Source of the DNA: Chloroflexota bacterium
Lineage (GTDB): Bacteria > Chloroflexota > Anaerolineae > Anaerolineales > Anaerolineaceae
Assembly: GCA_029265085.1 (NCBI GenBank)
Contig: JAJUJY010000020.1
Coordinates: 1-42,926, forward strand
Length of the DNA: 42,926 bases
Direction: 5' to 3'
Made by a program: the position numbers and the translations under genes
Shown here: one piece after another, positions 15,827 through 22,709 of the stretch
Position numbering within the stretch: the first letter of the stretch is position 1
Layout: each line of letters opens with the position of its first letter
The notes under the pieces: model-generated
Told to the model about the DNA's origin: nothing
The model's database searches: none
The model's input: the letters and a program-made list of their open reading frames with translations, nothing else

Positions 15827-17989
15827 ATGACCCAATATTCCCCGGAGATGATCCGAGAAGCTCATAAAATTCTTGCAGAATATTCGTATGAGCTGAGACC
15901 AGTAGTCCACGGTTATGCCAACCGCACATTGTATGTCAATGTGGGCAGTAACGAGATTTCTACAAAACCGGTGGACGATAAAATGAAGGAGACATTCACA
16001 GGTGGACGAGGCTTTTGTCTCTGGTTGTTATGGAATGCTGTTAACGACGGAACCAAATGGAATGACCCTGAGAATGAGTTGGTCATTGCGGGTGGTCCAA
16101 TTGGTGGAATCACTGCGTATCCAGGCAGTGGTAAATGCACTGCTGTAACAATCTCGCCGTTGACACAATCAATTATTGACAGTAATAGTGGTGGATATTT
16201 TGGACCATACTTAAAATTTTCTGGATGGGATGCGATTGAAATCCAAGGCAAGGCGGAAAAAGATGTAATAATCGTCATTGACGGCGATAATGGTAAGGTC
16301 ACGATTGAAGAGGCTCCGCTTGAACCTGTTGACACACATCTCATTAATAAAATGCTGACAGATATGTACGCTGATAATCCGAAGGGATTACGCGGAATCT
16401 CAGTGGTATCAGCTGGGACTGCGGCTGAACACATTCCCATGTGTGGTTTGAATATTAGTTATTATGATCCTCGCCGGGATGAAATCCGAATCAAACAGGC
16501 AGCGCGCGGTGGAGCAGGCACGGTATTACGCGATAAGAAGATTAAAGCGATTGTTGTCCGCTACAGCGATACTGGCGCAGATAGTAATGGAGTCGCCAAT
16601 ATGGAATTGATCCGGAAAGCTGGAAAGCGGATCAATTACGATATAGCTACTTACGATGCGTCTCAAAACGATATGCGCGGGACCGGCACGCCGTATCTTG
16701 TCGAAATTATGGATAAGTTTGAACTGCTGCCAGTAAAGAACTTCCGATTTGGCCATCATGAAGATTCGCATAAGGTCGCCGGTGATATCTGGAAGCCGAT
16801 GTTTGATAAACGCGGTCCAGATGGCTGCTGGTATGGATGCAGCATGTCTTGTGCACATGCTGTGGCTGAATATACGCTGCAAACAGGCCCCTATCAAGGT
16901 GAAAAAGTCTTTGTAGATGGTCCAGAATACGAAACCCTGGGAGCGTGTTCTTCGAACCCTTGTATATTCGATCCTGGTCAGGTGTTAGAGATTAACTTCT
17001 ATGCTGATACCTACGGCATCGATACGATATCGCTAGGTAATTCGATCGCTTATGCGATGGAATGTTATGAATATGGGATCATCAACAAAGAGATTACTGG
17101 CGGGTTAGAACTTACCTGGGGTAATTTTGAAGCGACGATGGAATTGATTCACCAGATGTCCCGCGGAGAAGGTTTTGGAGTTGTTGTGGGACAGGGTATC
17201 CGGTCAATGAAAAAAGTGTTTGCCGAGCAGTACGGCGGCGATCCCCAATTGCTTAAAGACATTGGCATGGAAGTTAAGGGAATGGAAATTTCCGAATACT
17301 TATCTAAAGAATCATTGGCGCAGCAAGGTGGTTATGCCTTAGCCTCTAAAGGTGCTCAGCATGATGAAGCCTGGCTAATATTCATGGAATTAGTGCATAA
17401 ACAACTGCCCACATTTGAGGCGAAGGCAGAGGCCTTGCATTACTTCCCGATGTGGCGTACATGGTTCAGCCTGCACGGGCTTTGTAAACTGCCCTGGAAT
17501 GATATTATTCCGGAAAGCAACCGGACTGCTAAAGAACCTGCCAAAGTCCCCGAGCACGTAGAAAATTACACTTTGTTGTATGAGGGTGTTTTGGGAGAAA
17601 AGATTGACATTGACGGGATTATTTTGCAATCCGAAAAGGTTTACAACTTCCAGCGCTTGTTTAACTTGCGTTTAGGTTTTGGGACGAGGGAATACGATTA
17701 TCCACCGTACCGGGCGATGGGCCCTGTGACCAAAGTGGAATACGAGAGTCGGGAATCCTATTATGATCAATGGCTACAAGAAGAAGCTGGGATTGACTCT
17801 ACCGGTTTAACAATTGAAGAACGAATGGCGGTATTGCGCAAATTCCGCGAAGAGCGTTACGAAAAATTGGTTGATGCTGTTTATAAACGGCGTGGTTGGA
17901 GCCAAAATGGTATTCCAACCCTGGAAACTGTAAAGCGCTTAGGTATCGATTTTGCGGATGTTGTTGAACTCATCCAAAAAAATAGTTAA
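15827..17989 (+). CDS. Aldehyde ferredoxin oxidoreductase family protein
   Basis: A 720-residue enzyme of the tungsten/molybdenum bis-pterin AOR family, which oxidises aldehydes to acids with ferredoxin or links such chemistry to other redox partners. The N-terminal domain has TGGRGFCLWLLWNAV and AGGPIGGITAYPGSGK, close to the usual AOR N-terminal pattern. The 4Fe-4S motif is GCWYGCSMSCAHA, i.e. CX3CX3C rather than the textbook CX2CX3C, and the distal cysteine is in GLCKLPWND. The protein is somewhat longer than classical AOR (~605). The frame opens at 15785, but the ATG at 15827 has an AGGAG SD at 15814-15818. No pterin-synthesis gene or small electron-transfer subunit is adjacent. BamB-like or other AOR subfamilies remain possible. 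Confidence 0.85.
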   Translation: MTQYSPEMIREAHKILAEYSYELRPVVHGYANRTLYVNVGSNEISTKPVDDKMKETFTGGRGFCLWLLWNAVNDGTKWNDPENELVIAGGPIGGITAYPGSGKCTAVTISPLTQSIIDSNSGGYFGPYLKFSGWDAIEIQGKAEKDVIIVIDGDNGKVTIEEAPLEPVDTHLINKMLTDMYADNPKGLRGISVVSAGTAAEHIPMCGLNISYYDPRRDEIRIKQAARGGAGTVLRDKKIKAIVVRYSDTGADSNGVANMELIRKAGKRINYDIATYDASQNDMRGTGTPYLVEIMDKFELLPVKNFRFGHHEDSHKVAGDIWKPMFDKRGPDGCWYGCSMSCAHAVAEYTLQTGPYQGEKVFVDGPEYETLGACSSNPCIFDPGQVLEINFYADTYGIDTISLGNSIAYAMECYEYGIINKEITGGLELTWGNFEATMELIHQMSRGEGFGVVVGQGIRSMKKVFAEQYGGDPQLLKDIGMEVKGMEISEYLSKESLAQQGGYALASKGAQHDEAWLIFMELVHKQLPTFEAKAEALHYFPMWRTWFSLHGLCKLPWNDIIPESNRTAKEPAKVPEHVENYTLLYEGVLGEKIDIDGIILQSEKVYNFQRLFNLRLGFGTREYDYPPYRAMGPVTKVEYESRESYYDQWLQEEAGIDSTGLTIEERMAVLRKFREERYEKLVDAVYKRRGWSQNGIPTLETVKRLGIDFADVVELIQKNS

Positions 17990-18006
17990 CCTTGAGATTT
18001 GGTTGA

Positions 18007-18040
18007 AAAATGGAGGTGGTTCAATTGCCACCTCCATTTT
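18007..18040. terminator. Bidirectional terminator hairpin
   Basis: A perfect 13-bp stem (AAAATGGAGGTGG / CCACCTCCATTTT) with an 8-base loop, between the convergent AOR gene and the 65-residue gene. The A-rich and T-rich flanks make it a plausible intrinsic terminator in both directions. Confidence 0.85.
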
Positions 18041-18048
18041 GTTATAAT

Positions 18049-18246
18049 TCACTCATTTTCTGAATTAGCGCTGGTTTTGCTTCCAATCTCAATAACCTGA
18101 ATTTGGACCTGGTATTTCTTTCCGTCAATTTCAGCTTTTTGATTGGCATAAAATCCTCTTGAGCCAGTTTTAAACTGCTTCGGTGGAAGGGTCATGATCG
18201 AAACCGTTTGACCAGAATCTAGTTTTAATTCAGCAACTAATAACAT
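18049..18246 (-). CDS. Small hypothetical protein
   Basis: A 65-residue protein that starts directly after the stop of the upstream gene (TAA immediately followed by ATG) with GGAGG as SD inside the end of that gene. It contains ELKLDSGQTVSIMTLPPKQF and GFYANQKAEIDGKKYQVQIQ, which suggest a small beta-rich domain, possibly a barrel. I do not recognise a family. The tight coupling to the membrane protein suggests that the two products act together. Confidence 0.65.
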   Translation of the reverse strand: MLLVAELKLDSGQTVSIMTLPPKQFKTGSRGFYANQKAEIDGKKYQVQIQVIEIGSKTSANSENE

Positions 18247-18939
18247 TTAATCCTCCGATTCTTCGTTTGAGTGGATAAAAACAACTTTTTTTACCAGGAT
18301 TGAATTACATCCCGCATCTTGCCACTTATGGCGCAAAATGCCCGATGCATCGATATGTGAAATGATCCAAATTTCTGTTCCGTAAATTTTGACTTGATCC
18401 CCTTTGCGGATATTGAGTAAATCGTGATAAATTGTCTCGTTGATCGGAACGGTGTGCAAGAGATTGATTGATCCTTGCGGTGGTTGTTTATTTCTGGCAT
18501 ACCAGGAGAATTTATGGTTCCACACATTGATGTTAACAGCTTGTGGATTTGAAAAATCGCCCTGAGTAACCAAAATGTCATGCGTCAGTACGGGAAAGTT
18601 GATCTCTCGAATTGGATATAATGCCCTAACCAACCCCGCGAATTGAACATCTTTTCCGGTTTCATAGGAAATCTCCCATGCCTCGCCATTTTGAGATTTG
18701 ATAATTGTATTATCCTTGGAGTAAGTCCATTCACCATAAGGGGGTTCGGCGAATCCGAAAAAATTACTGTTGGATGTATAATAAATTCCTGACCCAAATA
18801 AAAACAAGATAGCAAATATTCCAGCTACCATAATCGGTGATATTTGCAACAAGCAGCCAAAAGGTAAAAACAGGAGATCTTTAATATTTAGCTGCCGCTT
18901 GACTGCTTTATTCTCTGGTGAATACTCTTGATCGTCCAT
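18247..18939 (-). CDS. Single-span membrane protein of unknown function
   Basis: A 230-residue protein with a charged N-terminus (~25 residues), one or two hydrophobic stretches (about residues 24-53: LLFLPFGCLLQ, then VAGIFAILFLFGSGIYY) and a ~175-residue hydrophilic remainder that is probably outside the cytoplasm. The later part has QGDFSNPQAVNINVWNH and RKGDQVKIYGTEIWIISHI, beta-rich and without a recognised motif. It is coupled to the downstream 65-residue gene and divergent from glmS. Confidence 0.65.
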   Translation of the reverse strand: MDDQEYSPENKAVKRQLNIKDLLFLPFGCLLQISPIMVAGIFAILFLFGSGIYYTSNSNFFGFAEPPYGEWTYSKDNTIIKSQNGEAWEISYETGKDVQFAGLVRALYPIREINFPVLTHDILVTQGDFSNPQAVNINVWNHKFSWYARNKQPPQGSINLLHTVPINETIYHDLLNIRKGDQVKIYGTEIWIISHIDASGILRHKWQDAGCNSILVKKVVFIHSNEESED

Positions 18940-19027
18940 TGATTTAGATTATAAATCGGAATCAGAGTATAATTGCATTTATAGGAGGTGACACTTCAAT
19001 CTTATAATTTTCGTTAGAGGAAAGAAA

Positions 19028-19185
19028 AGCGCATGGCCCTGGTAAAGTGGGGGAAGCATCAGGGTGACGAGGATGAAGGTTCCTTACCGCAAGGTGAGGT
19101 TAACTGGCAAAAAGCAGGTTTGAACCCTGCATGCCAGGAAAATCGAAAGATCAGCGGAAGCCTTCCAGGAGCATTAACCTCCTGA
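19028..19185 (+). ncRNA. glmS ribozyme (divergent, with inserted domain)
   Basis: The self-cleaving glmS ribozyme senses glucosamine-6-phosphate and lowers glmS mRNA. Matches to the known consensus, in order: cleavage context AAAAGCGC with the cut expected between 19028 and 19029; P1 hairpin CCCTG (19037-19041) / CAGGG (19060-19064); conserved TGACGAGG (19065-19072); P2.1-type strands GAAGG (19075-19079) / CCTTC (19161-19165); AATCGA (19141-19146); and TCAGCGGAAGCC (consensus close to TCGGCGGATGCC). A further hairpin CAGGAG/CTCCTG (19166-19184) fits P3. Odd features are a ~57-base insertion (19082-19138) between the P2.1 strand and AATCGA, and an A in place of the fifth base of GCGCC, with a matching G-to-A change on the partner strand. 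It lies directly upstream of glmS, as expected. Confidence 0.8.
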
Positions 19186-19222
19186 CCCTTTCCTAAACCA
19201 ATCAATTGAATCACCGAACTGA

Positions 19223-19279
19223 TGTATGCTTTTTGCATACAGTATTGCTGTCTGTGGGTGCATAGTATTATGCAATACT
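19223..19279 (+). promoter_or_regulatory. Two tandem AT-rich hairpins in the glmS leader
   Basis: TGTATGC-TTTTT-GCATACA (19223-19241) is followed by AGTATTGC (19241-19248) pairing with GCAATACT (19272-19279). Neither is followed by a T-run, so they do not look like terminators. They could be the P4-side elements of the ribozyme or mRNA-stability structures. Confidence 0.5.
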
Positions 19280-19315
19280 AGATAAGCTATCTATATGCCT
19301 CAAAGGAGAACCTGT

Positions 19316-21157
19316 ATGTGTGGAATTGTTGGTTACATTGGTGAGCGAAACGCCACGCCAATTATTTTGAATGGCCTTAAACGATTAGAATACCGTGGAT
19401 ATGATTCGGCAGGAATCGCAGTCCTGCAAAATGGGCACATCGAGGTCCGGCGTGATGCAGGAAAGCTCAATAAATTAGCGAGCCTTGTAGAGGTCCAACC
19501 ATTAGAAGGGAAAATTGGCATTGGGCATACCCGATGGGCAACCCACGGTGAACCCAGTGCACGAAATGCGCATCCGCATTTGGGGGCCACCGGCAAAGTT
19601 GTGGTGGTGCACAATGGAATTGTGGAAAATTTTTTGGAATTGCGAGAAGATTTAATTACCGAAGGTGTGGATTTTAAGTCGGATACGGATACGGAAATTA
19701 TTGTCCACCTGATAGAACGATTTTATGCCAAAGGCATTTCGCTTGAAGAGGCAACCCGCCAGGCTTTACGCCAGCTAAAAGGGGCACACGGGGTGGTTGT
19801 GATGTCTTCTTATGAGCCAGATAAGATGGTGGCAGCAAGGATTGGGAATGCCGGTGGGGTGGTGATTGGGTTTGGCGAAGGAGAAATGTTTGTAGCCTCG
19901 GATATTCCTGCGATCCTTGACCATGCCCGCCGAATGATCTTCCTCGATTCACATCAAATGGCTGTGGTTACCAAGGACTCAGTTGTAGTGAAAACTCTTG
20001 ATGGAAAGAAAATTGTTCCTCAAGAGCACACGATCAGCTGGGACCCGGTTGCAGCTGAAAAAGGTGAACACCGCCATTTTATGCAGAAAGAGATTCATGA
20101 GCAGGTTCGCTCTCTTACTGATACTTTGGCTGGGCGGGTAGATTTTGATGAGGGAAAAGTACGCCTTCCGCAATTAAATCTAACACCCGAAATTGTAAAA
20201 GGAATAAAAAAGATCATTATCACAGCCTGTGGCACCGCATCACATGCCGGGATGGTTGGGAAAGTGTTGATTGAACGCATCGCACGGATACCGGTTGAGG
20301 TTGACATCGCAAGCGAATTCCGATATCGCGACCCGATTGTGGATCAGGATACCGTGGTATTGTCAATCAGCCAGTCCGGCGAAACAGCAGACACACTTGC
20401 AGCGATGGACGAAGGGCGAAAACGAGGTGCCAGGTTATGGTCTATTGTTAATGCGATTGGTTCACAAGCAATGCGTGTTGCTGATGGATATATATCCATG
20501 CAGTCTGGTCCAGAGATTGGTGTGGCCTCTACCAAAGCATTTACCGCGCCATTGGTAGATCTTTATTTGTTAGCCGTGTTATTGGGCGATATGCGCGGTG
20601 TGTTAAGTGAAGAAACCAGGCGGCAGCTTGTTTCTGACCTCCGGCTGGTGCCCGATTTAGTAGGTAAATGCCTGGATCGCGAGCAAGAAATAATTCAGGT
20701 CGCCAGAGAGATGAAATATATCCGCAATATGCTTTACCTGGGGCGCGGAATCAATATGCCGATTGCATATGAAGGAGCATTAAAACTCAAGGAAATTTCG
20801 TATATCCACGCGGAGGCATATCCGGCTGGCGAAATGAAACACGGCCCTATTGCATTGGTTGACCGCGATATGCCTGTGTTGGCGATCGCGCCGAAAGACC
20901 CCTGGTATGAAAAGATGATCAGCCAGATTGAACAGGCGAAGGCGCGTGGGGGCAGTGTGATTGTGGTTGCAACAGAGGGTGATGAACGAGTTCCTGCGCT
21001 GGCAGATCATGTTTTTTGGATCCCGCCTACACCCTGGATGCTTTCCCCTGTTGTTACGGTTATTCCTCTCCAGCTTTTTGCTTACCATATCGCTTCATTA
21101 CGAGGATTGGATGTTGACCAGCCGCGGAATCTGGCCAAAAGCGTGACTGTCGAATAA
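19316..21157 (+). CDS. glmS: Glutamine--fructose-6-phosphate aminotransferase (isomerizing)
   Basis: A 613-residue enzyme that makes glucosamine-6-phosphate from fructose-6-phosphate and glutamine, the first step towards UDP-GlcNAc and peptidoglycan. The N-terminal glutaminase domain starts MCGIVGYIG with Cys2 as nucleophile after Met removal, and has GIGHTRWATHGEPS and HNGIVEN. Two SIS sugar-isomerase domains follow (TACGTASHAGMVGK; SQSGETADTL; GRGINMPIAYEGALKLKEIS), and the protein ends QPRNLAKSVTVE as in the family. The frame extends to 19295, but Cys must follow the initiator, so the ATG at 19316 with AAAGGAG is the start. The leader holds a glmS ribozyme. Confidence 0.97.
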   Translation: MCGIVGYIGERNATPIILNGLKRLEYRGYDSAGIAVLQNGHIEVRRDAGKLNKLASLVEVQPLEGKIGIGHTRWATHGEPSARNAHPHLGATGKVVVVHNGIVENFLELREDLITEGVDFKSDTDTEIIVHLIERFYAKGISLEEATRQALRQLKGAHGVVVMSSYEPDKMVAARIGNAGGVVIGFGEGEMFVASDIPAILDHARRMIFLDSHQMAVVTKDSVVVKTLDGKKIVPQEHTISWDPVAAEKGEHRHFMQKEIHEQVRSLTDTLAGRVDFDEGKVRLPQLNLTPEIVKGIKKIIITACGTASHAGMVGKVLIERIARIPVEVDIASEFRYRDPIVDQDTVVLSISQSGETADTLAAMDEGRKRGARLWSIVNAIGSQAMRVADGYISMQSGPEIGVASTKAFTAPLVDLYLLAVLLGDMRGVLSEETRRQLVSDLRLVPDLVGKCLDREQEIIQVAREMKYIRNMLYLGRGINMPIAYEGALKLKEISYIHAEAYPAGEMKHGPIALVDRDMPVLAIAPKDPWYEKMISQIEQAKARGGSVIVVATEGDERVPALADHVFWIPPTPWMLSPVVTVIPLQLFAYHIASLRGLDVDQPRNLAKSVTVE

Positions 21158-21174
21158 GACTTCGAGGATTAAAA

Positions 21175-21216
21175 AATAAGCCAGGTTGAGGAAAAATCTG
21201 CTCAACCTGGCTTATT
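21175..21216. terminator. Bidirectional terminator hairpin
   Basis: A perfect 16-bp stem (AATAAGCCAGGTTGAG / CTCAACCTGGCTTATT) with a 10-base loop lies between glmS and the convergent PotD-like gene. On the minus strand it is followed by a T-run, so it is strongest for the minus-strand operon. Confidence 0.9.
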
Positions 21217-21230
21217 TGTATCTGCTTATA

Positions 21231-22334
21231 TTAATATTTGGGCGGGCAAGCCAAAAAATTTTCCCAGGCCTGTTGATATAATTGCTCTCCTTCGGGGCTA
21301 AGCGCAAGGAGTAATTCAGCATTTGCCAGGTATTCGTTTGGAGGAAAAATAACCGGGTCGTTTAATATTTCTGGATCGATATATTCTAAGGCAGATTGAT
21401 TTGGGGTTGCATACACATTAAAGTTGGTGATTTCCGCATTAATTTTTGGTTCCATTAAGAAGTTTATCAATGCTTCAGCAGCTTCTTTATTTTGTGTATT
21501 TGCAGGGATCACAAAACTTTCTCCCCAAAGTAATGCTCCATCCGCTGGCAATACATATTCCACATTCGAATTGGATTCACGCGCCTTAATGACATCTCCA
21601 GCGTAACTGAGGGCAATCCCTAACTCTCCCTGGATGATTGGTTCTGAAACAACTTCTGCATCGGTCAATGCTTCAATAAAGACCAAATCAGGCTTTAATG
21701 AACATAATTTTTGGACTGCCTGGTCAAGTTCTTCCGGATTTTCCGAGTTAGCCGAGTAGCCTAAAGCTTTTAATGTCAAGCTGAGGTTTTCTCGAGGCGT
21801 TGTTTCCCATAAACCAACTTTTCCTGCGTAGTTTGGATTCCAAAGATCTTCCCAGCGTGTTACAGAGTCTTTGATCAAGTCGGTGCGGACGATTAGCCCG
21901 GTAGTGCCCCAGTTAAATGGGATCGAATATCGATTTTCAGGGTCATACGATAAATTTCTGAAATTAAAAGAAATGTTTTTAAAGTTAGGAATATTCGAAT
22001 GATTTACCGCAGAAAGCAGCCCTTGGTGAATCAGGCCAGGGATTAAACGGTGATCCATCGAAACCACATCATATTTAAATCCTTTTTGGATATTTGCTGC
22101 AGCTTCTTCGGATGATTCAAACGTTTTATATACAACCTGATATCCAGTCTGTTTTTCAAACTGCCGGAAAATATCCATTGGAACATCATCAGCCCAATCA
22201 TAAAAAATTAATTCTTTTTGTGGTTGGGCAAACGATTTCTGCTTCTCTTGATCTACACAGCCAGCAAGACCCAAGGAATAAACTGCGGCCAGGAGTAGCA
22301 ATAGTGATTTCAATCGAGTTGGGAGTTGACGCAT
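21231..22334 (-). CDS. PotD-like extracellular binding lipoprotein
   Basis: A 367-residue periplasmic-binding-fold protein similar to PotD/PotF polyamine-binding proteins: LIFYDWADDVPMDIFRQFEK, YDVVSMDHRLIPGLI, IPFNWGTTGLIVRTDLI, and a C-terminal helical part. The N-terminus is a lipoprotein signal with lipobox LAGC (Cys26), so it is tethered outside the cytoplasmic membrane. No permease or ATPase gene is adjacent. It is the third gene of a tight unit with a sensor kinase and a response regulator (2-base gap), which suggests a sensing rather than transport role. The ligand could be a polyamine or something else. Confidence 0.8.
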   Translation of the reverse strand: MRQLPTRLKSLLLLLAAVYSLGLAGCVDQEKQKSFAQPQKELIFYDWADDVPMDIFRQFEKQTGYQVVYKTFESSEEAAANIQKGFKYDVVSMDHRLIPGLIHQGLLSAVNHSNIPNFKNISFNFRNLSYDPENRYSIPFNWGTTGLIVRTDLIKDSVTRWEDLWNPNYAGKVGLWETTPRENLSLTLKALGYSANSENPEELDQAVQKLCSLKPDLVFIEALTDAEVVSEPIIQGELGIALSYAGDVIKARESNSNVEYVLPADGALLWGESFVIPANTQNKEAAEALINFLMEPKINAEITNFNVYATPNQSALEYIDPEILNDPVIFPPNEYLANAELLLALSPEGEQLYQQAWENFLACPPKY

Positions 22335-22336
22335 GA

Positions 22337-22705
22337 CTATTTCAAACGAATGGCTAGGTCACGGAGTTGTGTAAAACTAATCGGTTTAATAAGGATGAGG
22401 TGAACATCATCCTCAAATTGAGAAGCAAGTTGGGGATCTGCAGAGGTAATTATGATCCGGGTTTGGTCAAAGTTCGGTAATGTTTTCATGTATTCAAGTA
22501 ACTTGTCGCCAGAAATATTTGGCAAATGTAAATCCAAAGCGATGACATCCGGCAGAGATGTACTTAATCTTTCTCTCGCTGCCAATCCATCCTGGATTAC
22601 TTCGGTTTGAAACCCGGCCATTTCTAGTGCTTTTGAAAAAATAATGGACAGGTTCAAATCATCTTCAATTATCAATGCAGTAGGTTTGGTGATTGTTTCG
22701 GACAT
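22337..22705 (-). CDS. Receiver-only response regulator
   Basis: A 122-residue CheY-like receiver domain. The acidic pair is in LIIEDDLNLS, the phospho-acceptor aspartate in VIALDLHLPNISG, the Thr/Ser switch in IIITSAD and the conserved lysine in LILIKPIS. There is no DNA-binding or output domain, so it acts by protein contact or as a relay. It begins 4 bases after the sensor kinase stop and ends 2 bases before the PotD-like gene. Confidence 0.9.
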   Translation of the reverse strand: MSETITKPTALIIEDDLNLSIIFSKALEMAGFQTEVIQDGLAARERLSTSLPDVIALDLHLPNISGDKLLEYMKTLPNFDQTRIIITSADPQLASQFEDDVHLILIKPISFTQLRDLAIRLK

Positions 22706-22709
22706 AGGA

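Larger units (their letters stand above)
18940..19315 (+). promoter_or_regulatory. glmS promoter and leader region
   Basis: This 376-base gap holds two TATAAT boxes (18968-18973 and 19003-19008, -35 boxes poor), an AGGAGGTGA run at 18983-18990 without an obvious gene, the ribozyme-like RNA, two AT-rich hairpins and the glmS SD (AAAGGAG at 19302-19308). Confidence 0.5.

Noticed and set aside
19104..19137. A tRNA-like T-arm and acceptor-like stem
   Set aside because: The 5-bp stem with 7-base loop and the outer 6-bp stem resemble a T-arm on an acceptor, but there are no D and anticodon arms and no CCA. It is part of the leader RNA rather than a tRNA.
19033..19185. A 50-codon open frame (ATG at 19033) inside the glmS leader
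   Set aside because: A stop-free stretch of this length is not rare by chance, it has no good SD, and the same bases match glmS ribozyme elements and form several perfect stems, which better explains the sequence.
18980..19190. RNase P RNA, cobalamin, FMN or TPP riboswitch as explanations of the glmS leader
   Set aside because: The conserved blocks of these classes, as I remember them, are not present in order; the glmS ribozyme blocks are.
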